NCBI GenBank assembly: GCA_029289015.1
Contig: JARFUL010000274.1
Coordinates: forward strand, 1 to 10,233
From: Syntrophobacteria bacterium
GTDB lineage: Bacteria; Desulfobacterota; Syntrophobacteria; JARFUL01
Direction: 5' to 3'
Length of the DNA stretch: 10,233 nt
Below the pieces are notes generated by a model. That model saw only the letters and a list, made by a program, of their open reading frames with translations. It searched no databases and was not told where the DNA came from. Position 1 is the stretch's first letter, and each line of letters starts with the position of its first letter. The translations under genes and the position numbers were made by a program. Positions 5,590 to 10,233 of the stretch are shown here, piece after piece.

Positions 5590-7203
5590 TCAGGCCCCCC
5601 TCTTCGCAATGCGGCCCAAAAAGGCCGCGACCTCGGCAGCCGCGCCGCTGGCCTCGGACGCGGTCTCCGAGATGTCTCTGGGCCCGTGGACCGTCCCCAG
5701 GGTAAAAATGCCCTCTACGGACGTGTAGAGCGGCCTGAGGAAGGGATTTGGCTCCCGTATGAACCCGTAGCCGTCTTTAATGAGCCGCGCGTTCCCAAAC
5801 CGGATGTTCACCTGGGAGCCCTCAAGGCCCACCGCGAGGACAGCCAGGTCCACCACCAGCCTCCCGAGCTCCCCCCTCTTCATGTCCTCATATATTATCT
5901 CGGGTTTGGAGTCCGGCCCCGGGACGATCTTGCCGGCAAGCCCCCTTATGAATTCGATCCCCTCCTCCCGGGCCCTTAGGGCCAGCTCCTCGAACCCCTT
6001 GCCCGCTGTCCTGAGGTCGTTGTACAGGATATGGACCCTCGCGTCCGGCGCGTGCTCCCGGATCATCATGGCCTCCTTCACCGACGCGGTGCAGCAGTAG
6101 CCGGAGCAGTAGGGGTTGAACTTCATGTCCCTGGAGCCCACGCACTGGATGAAGGCCACGCTCTCCACCGGCCTGCCCCGCGGGTCCAGGAACTCGCCGC
6201 CCGTGGGGCCCGTCGCGCACAGGACCCTCTCCAGCTCGAGGTTGGTGATCACGCCGGGCACGGTGCCGTAGCCCATCTCGGGCGCTCTGGCCGGGTCGAA
6301 GGTCTTCGCGCCCGCGGCCAGGATGATCGCGCCCGCGTCCAGGTCAAGCTCCCTGGGCTCATCATCGAAGTTGATGGCCTTCCTCTCGCAGGCATCTTCG
6401 CACAGCCGGCATTCTATGCAGTTCTCCCTGTCTATGGCCGAGCACAGCGGCACCGCCTGCTCGAACAGGACCCTGACCGCCTTGCGGGGCTTCATCCCGA
6501 GGTTCCAGGTGCTGGGAAGGATCACAGGGCACACCTCAGCGCACGCGCCGCACCCTGAGCACTTGTCCTGGTCCACGTAGAAGGGCTCCTGGCGCACCCT
6601 GGCCCTGAACGCGCCCGCGCTCCCCTCCACCCCGGTGACCTGGGCGTTGTTGATGACCTCTATCAGGGGATGGGAGGCCGCATCCACCAGGATGGGCCCC
6701 AGGATGCAGATGGAGCAGTCCAGGGTGGGGAAGGTCTTGTCCAGCCTGGCCATGATGCCGCCCAGGCCGAGGTTCTTCTCCACCAGGTAGACCAGTATTC
6801 CCATCTCCGCCAGGTCGAGCGCGGCCCGGCACCCGCCCACACCGCCGCCCACCACCAGGACCGCGTCCTGGACAGGCTCCAGCCCTTCGGCCCTGGAGAC
6901 GGTCTCACCGCCGAGGGATACCACCAGAGAGGCCCCCACCTCATCGGGCGTGAGGTAAAGGTCTATGAACCTGGCCTCCCGGCCGTTGTCCCCGGCTGCG
7001 GAGGCCAAAAGCCCCCTGGCCCGGTCCGGCCCGCACGCGGCCACCACGAGAGGGCCGCTCATGGAGCGGATGAGTTCTAGCCCCTCGGGGGAGCAGAGCC
7101 TCTCGTGGGCCGACACCCTGAAGCCCTTCGCCTCCACCTGGCTGATGAAACCATCGGGCGAGGCCAGGGGCGCAAGGCAGAGCGCGACGTTCCTGTCAGC
7201 CAA
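5590..7203 (-). CDS. hdrA: HdrA-like flavoprotein with inserted ferredoxin domain, no C-terminal ferredoxin
   Basis: This is a 537-residue FAD and iron-sulfur protein of the HdrA/QmoA family. Residues 1-112 look like an eroded HdrA N-terminal domain: single cysteines remain in ALCLAP, RLCSPEG and AACGPD, but the usual CHCG and CSPRLH blocks are gone. The Rossmann motif is LVVGGGVGGCRA (116-127). It is followed by FPTLDCSICILGP (C163, C166) and an inserted ferredoxin with C215/218/221/225 and C262/265/268/272 (C254 precedes). The signature FIQCVGSRD (351-359) is followed by C366, CC at 370-371 and K376. The chain ends after the flavin domain, without the C-terminal ferredoxin of methanogen HdrA. 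The TTG start at 7203 is preferred because AGGAGG lies 6 nt upstream. Starting at the in-frame TTG 7248 would add residues that only re-read the conserved end of the preceding gene. It overlaps that gene by 8 bp and probably pairs with its product. Confidence 0.9.
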   Translation of the reverse strand: MADRNVALCLAPLASPDGFISQVEAKGFRVSAHERLCSPEGLELIRSMSGPLVVAACGPDRARGLLASAAGDNGREARFIDLYLTPDEVGASLVVSLGGETVSRAEGLEPVQDAVLVVGGGVGGCRAALDLAEMGILVYLVEKNLGLGGIMARLDKTFPTLDCSICILGPILVDAASHPLIEVINNAQVTGVEGSAGAFRARVRQEPFYVDQDKCSGCGACAEVCPVILPSTWNLGMKPRKAVRVLFEQAVPLCSAIDRENCIECRLCEDACERKAINFDDEPRELDLDAGAIILAAGAKTFDPARAPEMGYGTVPGVITNLELERVLCATGPTGGEFLDPRGRPVESVAFIQCVGSRDMKFNPYCSGYCCTASVKEAMMIREHAPDARVHILYNDLRTAGKGFEELALRAREEGIEFIRGLAGKIVPGPDSKPEIIYEDMKRGELGRLVVDLAVLAVGLEGSQVNIRFGNARLIKDGYGFIREPNPFLRPLYTSVEGIFTLGTVHGPRDISETASEASGAAAEVAAFLGRIAKRGA

Positions 7204-9397
7204 CCCTCGCCTCCTCCCTGCCAATGAATCTATCCACCATCTCTTCAAGAACCCTCGCCAGCTTGGCCCCCTGGTTGGCAGAGATGCACTCGAGCCTGAC
7301 CCTGTCGGGGTCCATGCCCTTTCTGGACATCCGTTTCTTGAGCTTCATTATCCTGTCCCTGGCCCTGAGGTTGCCGGAGATGTAGTGACAGTCCCCGGGC
7401 GGGTGGCACCCGGCCACTAGGACCGCGGCCGCGCCCTTCTCGAGGGTGTCGAGCACGAGGGAGCGGCTCACCCTGCCGGAGCACATGACCCTCACGATCC
7501 TCACGTTCTCCGGGTACTGAATCCGGGCCACCCCCGCGAAATCCGCGCCCGCGTACGCGCACCAGTTGCACATGAACGCGACGATCTTCCGGGAGGGGTC
7601 GTGCCTCAGGGCCTCCTCTGCCTCGGCCATGAGCTCCTGGTCGGTGAACCCGAGACTGACGGCAGCCCCCGAGGGGCAGGCCCCGGAGCAGACCCCGCAC
7701 CCCTTGCACACATCCCGGTTGACCCTGGCCTTCTCCTCCTCCCCCTCCTCAAAGAGGGCCACCGCGCCGAAGGGGCACTCCGTCGCGCAAACGCCGCATC
7801 CGATGCACAGGTCCTCGTCTATCACCGCGACCCTGGCGTCCAGGGTGAGGATGTCCTTCTTAAGGATGGTAAGGGCCTTGCCCGCCGCGCCCGCGCCGGA
7901 TGTCGCGGCCTCGGACGCGTCCCTCGGCCCCTGGCAGGCCCCGGCCAGGAAGACCCCGTCCACCACCGTCTCTAGGGGCCTGAGCTTCGGGTGGGCCTCC
8001 AGGAAGAAGCCGTCGTCGCCCCTGGGTATCTTGAATACGGACCTCAGCTCCTCGCTGCCCGTGCTGGGCTCCATCCCCACCGACAGGACCACCAGGTCCG
8101 CTTCGGTGACGAGAAGGGAGCCAGCGTCCTCGGCCTCGGAGGTTATTCTCAGCACACCCGAGGGGTCGGCCGCGACATCCTTCACCGGGCCCCGCAAAAA
8201 AATGACCCCGGCCTCCCTCAGGCCGCGGTAGAACTCCTCGCCCCCCTTCTTCACCACCCTTACGTCCCGGTGATGCACGTGGATGGACGCGTCGGGGACC
8301 CTGTCCAGGATCATCCGGGCCTGCTTCATGGTGACCAGACAGCAGACCTTTGAGCAGTACCTGTTGCCCTCCTCCTCCCGCGAGCCCACGCACTGGATGA
8401 AGGCCACCCTCTTCGGGCTCTTGCCGTCCGAGGGCCGAACCAGCCCGCGCGCGGCCGGGCCTTCGCTGTTCAGCATCTCTTCCACCTGGACGGTGGTAAC
8501 CACGTCGGCCAGTTCGGCAAAGGGGTAGCGGGGGTCCCCCGCGGGATCGAAGGAGGTGAAGCCCGTGGCCAGGACCACTGCCGCGGTCTCCACGTCAATG
8601 AGGGAGTCCTCGCTCTCAACGTCCGCCAGGTTTTTCGGGGAAGGGTTTCCAGGCCCCTGGCTCATAGCGCGGCCCGAAACCTCGATGGACAGGGTGAAGT
8701 TGCCCACGGACCCCGTGGCCTCCCTCACCTGGGCGCCGGTCATCACCCGGATGTTGGGGTGCGCGACCGCCCGGCTGATGAGGGGGGACAGCACGCACCG
8801 GGTCTTCTCCATGCCCGGGAGCAGAACTTGGCTGTTCTTCAGCCTGCCCCCGAGATGAAACTCCCTCTCCACGAGGACCACCCGGGCCCCCGCGTCGGCC
8901 ATCCTGAGGGCCGCGGTGAGCCCTGCCACGCCGCCCCCGACAACCACCCCCTCGCCCCTCACCTTGACCCTGCGCTTCTTAAGGGGCTCGGCCAGCTTGA
9001 CCCTTGAGACCGCCATGCGGAGGAGCTCGCTGGCCTTGTCGGTCGCGGCATCCCCAAGGTGGGTGTGGACCCAGGAGACCTGCTCCCGGATGTTGGTCAT
9101 CCTTATGAGATAGGGGTTGAGCCCCGCGTCCTCCGCGACCCTCATGAAGGTGGTCCCGTGGAGCCTCGGGGAGCAGGCCGCGACCACCACCCTGTCCAGA
9201 TCATGGCTTTTGATGGCCTCGCGGATCTTCTGCTGGCCGGGCTCGGAGCAGCAGAAGAGGTCCACCTCCCCCACCACCACCCCGGGAAGCTCCGTGGCTT
9301 CGCACGCGACCCGCTCCACGTCCACCACCCCGGCTATGTTGTGGCCGCAGTGGCAGACGAATACGCCGACGCGCGGATCCTTGGGGTTCAATACCAT
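7196..9397 (-). CDS. hdrA: HdrA-MvhD fusion protein
   Basis: This 733-residue protein joins heterodisulfide reductase subunit A to an MvhD domain, the [2Fe-2S] adaptor that passes electrons from hydrogenase or formate dehydrogenase to the bifurcating HdrA flavin. Domains: the HdrA N-terminal domain (GVFVCHCGHNIAG 11-23, FCCSEPG 48-54, AACSPRLHG 73-81, SWVHTH 108-113); FAD fold (VVVGGGVAGL 151-160); FIQCVGSRE (333-341) with C348, CC at 352-353 and K358; a C-terminal 2x[4Fe-4S] ferredoxin (C531/534/537/541 and C564/567/570/574); and MvhD (about 604-725) with CNWCAYAGAD (C610, C613), C639, C664 and C670. The inserted ferredoxin of typical HdrA is missing: residues about 240-268 are a Cys-free stretch, and the LDCxxC motif is reduced to one Cys (C201). 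The architecture is QmoB-like. ATG 9397 is the chosen start, with homology beginning at residue 10. A 77-bp gap precedes it. Confidence 0.93.
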   Translation of the reverse strand: MVLNPKDPRVGVFVCHCGHNIAGVVDVERVACEATELPGVVVGEVDLFCCSEPGQQKIREAIKSHDLDRVVVAACSPRLHGTTFMRVAEDAGLNPYLIRMTNIREQVSWVHTHLGDAATDKASELLRMAVSRVKLAEPLKKRRVKVRGEGVVVGGGVAGLTAALRMADAGARVVLVEREFHLGGRLKNSQVLLPGMEKTRCVLSPLISRAVAHPNIRVMTGAQVREATGSVGNFTLSIEVSGRAMSQGPGNPSPKNLADVESEDSLIDVETAAVVLATGFTSFDPAGDPRYPFAELADVVTTVQVEEMLNSEGPAARGLVRPSDGKSPKRVAFIQCVGSREEEGNRYCSKVCCLVTMKQARMILDRVPDASIHVHHRDVRVVKKGGEEFYRGLREAGVIFLRGPVKDVAADPSGVLRITSEAEDAGSLLVTEADLVVLSVGMEPSTGSEELRSVFKIPRGDDGFFLEAHPKLRPLETVVDGVFLAGACQGPRDASEAATSGAGAAGKALTILKKDILTLDARVAVIDEDLCIGCGVCATECPFGAVALFEEGEEEKARVNRDVCKGCGVCSGACPSGAAVSLGFTDQELMAEAEEALRHDPSRKIVAFMCNWCAYAGADFAGVARIQYPENVRIVRVMCSGRVSRSLVLDTLEKGAAAVLVAGCHPPGDCHYISGNLRARDRIMKLKKRMSRKGMDPDRVRLECISANQGAKLARVLEEMVDRFIGREEARVG
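7210..7215 (-). promoter_or_regulatory. Shine-Dalgarno AGGAGG that sets the TTG start at 7203
   Basis: Reading the minus strand, AGGAGG is followed by CGAGGG and then TTG, an optimal 6-nt spacer. It lies within the last codons of the HdrA-MvhD gene, consistent with translational coupling. It decides the start of the shorter HdrA against the in-frame TTG codons further upstream, which lack comparable sites. Confidence 0.65.
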
Positions 9398-9457
9398 GTC
9401 AGGGGTCTTCCCATTCGCCTCGGGTAGCCATTATCAAGGATTTTCCTCAAAAATACA

Positions 9458-9470
9458 GGGGCTTAGCCCC
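9458..9470 (-). terminator. Small GC hairpin after the polyferredoxin gene, possible weak terminator
   Basis: On the minus strand, 4 nt beyond the TAG of the polyferredoxin gene, a perfect 5-bp stem GGGGC/GCCCC with a TAA loop is followed 4 nt later by TTTTT (plus-strand 9449-9453). The stem is short and the U-run is offset, so termination would be partial at best. It sits in the only intergenic gap of note (9398-9474). The remaining bases up to ATG 9397 contain an A/T-rich patch with GATAAT but no convincing -35 partner at proper spacing. It could attenuate read-through between the polyferredoxin and the Hdr/Fwd genes, or be incidental. Confidence 0.4.
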
Positions 9471-9474
9471 GCTT

Positions 9475-10233
9475 CTATGCCCGCGACCTCCGCTTGAGCC
9501 TGCCCGCGGCATCGTCCCACGCGGCGGAAAGGGACCCGTCTTCACCAAAGACCCAGTACCTTTCCACGTCTACGGCCCCGTAGGTGCACGCGTTGACGCA
9601 GGTCCCGCAGTACAGGCAGCTCTTCTTGGCCACCACCACCTTGCCCTCGACCCTGGCTATGGCCCCGGTGGGGCACGCGTCTATGCACAGGGAGCAGTCA
9701 TCTGGGCACACCTCGCTCTTTATATTGACCCTCCCCAGGAAGTAGGGCTCGACCCTGAGGGCCTCCTGGGGGCATTGCTCGTGGCAGAGGAGGCAGTGGA
9801 GGCAGGTCTCAAGGTTTACCGCTATCTGGGCGTCCTCCACCCTGAACGCCTCCCTTTTGCATCCCTTGAGGCAGGTGAGGCAGTTCTTCGGGCACGCGTC
9901 CGGGCTCCCGGCCACCCACTCCCCCTGGTTTCGGCACCAGTGGTCCTCCTCGGACTGGACCGGCGGGCAGCCGTAGGAGCAGCGGGTCGGGTCCACAAAA
10001 GGCCCCTCGGGAGGCGGGGAGACCGCGTCGCTCTTCCATAAAAGGGACTTGGACTCCCGGTTGATCTCGAGGGTTATGGCCGAGACCGGGCAGAAGTAGG
10101 AGCAGAGCTCGCACATGAGGCATCTCGCCCGGTCGATATCTATGTCCAGATCCCCATCCTCGGAGAAGACCCTCACCGCGTCCCTGGGGCAGACCAGGGA
10201 GCATATCTCGCACTTAAGGCAGAGGTTCTTGTC
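9475..10233 (-). CDS. Polyferredoxin, 5'-truncated by window edge
   Basis: This is a multi-cluster ferredoxin that most likely wires redox subunits together. The last 252 codons are visible; the frame is open to base 10233, where it is already inside a cluster motif, so the true start lies outside. Six [4Fe-4S] motifs are seen, at visible residues C5/8/11/15, C38/41/44/48, C114/118/121/125, C144/147/150/154, C176/180/183/187 and C206/209/212/216. A less usual segment (about 57-113) between motifs two and three holds C85, C89 and C100. Two motifs use Cys-x3-Cys at their start (CPKNC, CPDDC). The C-terminus is basic (LKRRSRA). Beside Fwd- and Hdr-like genes, the natural comparison is FwdF/FmdF, the polyferredoxin linking Hdr to FwdB in methanogen supercomplexes. 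Cysteine motifs alone do not separate FwdF from other polyferredoxins, so no symbol is given. Confidence 0.85.
   Translation of the reverse strand, partial: DKNLCLKCEICSLVCPRDAVRVFSEDGDLDIDIDRARCLMCELCSYFCPVSAITLEINRESKSLLWKSDAVSPPPEGPFVDPTRCSYGCPPVQSEEDHWCRNQGEWVAGSPDACPKNCLTCLKGCKREAFRVEDAQIAVNLETCLHCLLCHEQCPQEALRVEPYFLGRVNIKSEVCPDDCSLCIDACPTGAIARVEGKVVVAKKSCLYCGTCVNACTYGAVDVERYWVFGEDGSLSAAWDDAAGRLKRRSRA

Noticed and set aside
4332-5609. TTG 5609 as the start of the FwdB-like gene
   Set aside because: ATG 5588 has a purine-rich site at good spacing and begins directly at the conserved N-terminus; the extra seven residues overlap the end of the preceding gene.
5590-9397. The two HdrA genes as QmoA and QmoB of dissimilatory sulfate reduction
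   Set aside because: The architecture is similar, but no membrane QmoC and no aprAB are seen and the next genes are FwdB/FwdA-like. The shorter HdrA also carries an extra eroded N-terminal domain. Phylogeny would be needed to revisit this.
9400-9457. A sigma-70-type promoter upstream of the HdrA-MvhD gene
   Set aside because: GATAAT is present, but no acceptable -35 element lies 16-18 bp upstream, so it is not listed as a feature.

Overview
The window is an accessory energy-metabolism cluster from a high-GC anaerobic prokaryote. All eight protein genes lie on the minus strand, so transcription runs from high to low coordinates. Purine-rich Shine-Dalgarno sites (one near-perfect AAGGAGGT), tight gene overlaps and two TTG starts suit a bacterium. 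The heterodisulfide-reductase-like (Hdr) plus formylmethanofuran-dehydrogenase-like (Fwd) gene content is known from methanogenic and related archaea and also occurs in anaerobic bacteria. A Desulfobacterota-like or other sulfate-reducing/syntrophic bacterium is my best guess, but an archaeon cannot be excluded and the phylum is inference.

Layout in transcription order: a polyferredoxin with at least six [4Fe-4S] motifs, cut by the right edge (10233-9475); a 77-bp gap with a small hairpin; an HdrA-MvhD fusion (9397-7196); a second, shorter HdrA with an inserted ferredoxin domain (7203-5590); an FwdB homologue (5588-4332); an FwdA homologue (4341-3109); a three-cluster iron-sulfur protein (3122-2655); an HdrC homologue (2643-2176); and a double-length HdrA whose two HdrA-like halves are fused head to tail, cut by the left edge (2183-1). 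From the HdrA-MvhD gene onward, neighbours overlap by 8-14 bp or are separated by 1-11 bp, so they look like one translationally coupled unit.

The parts list resembles the Hdr-Fmd/Fwd supercomplexes of methanogens, where HdrA flavin bifurcation feeds electrons through a polyferredoxin to FwdB (CO2 to formate), and FwdA condenses formate with methanofuran. Here the two catalytic subunits appear to have lost their chemistry. Aligned from memory to methanogen proteins, FwdB lacks the metal-ligand Cys, the adjacent His and the active-site Arg. FwdA lacks the His-x-His, the carboxylated Lys and the other binuclear-metal ligands. FwdC and FwdD are absent from the window. What remains is a very iron-sulfur-rich assembly, with about 18 [4Fe-4S] motifs and one probable [2Fe-2S] site visible, two or three flavin modules, and no recognisable substrate-converting active site. 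My main inference is that this is a repurposed, Hdr-linked electron-transfer complex built on a catalytically dead Fwd scaffold. Its terminal reaction may be encoded outside the window or may be unknown.

The HdrA modules are also split unusually. The HdrA-MvhD protein has the C-terminal ferredoxin but no inserted ferredoxin, the shorter HdrA has the reverse, and the fused gene at the left edge seems to join both types in one chain.
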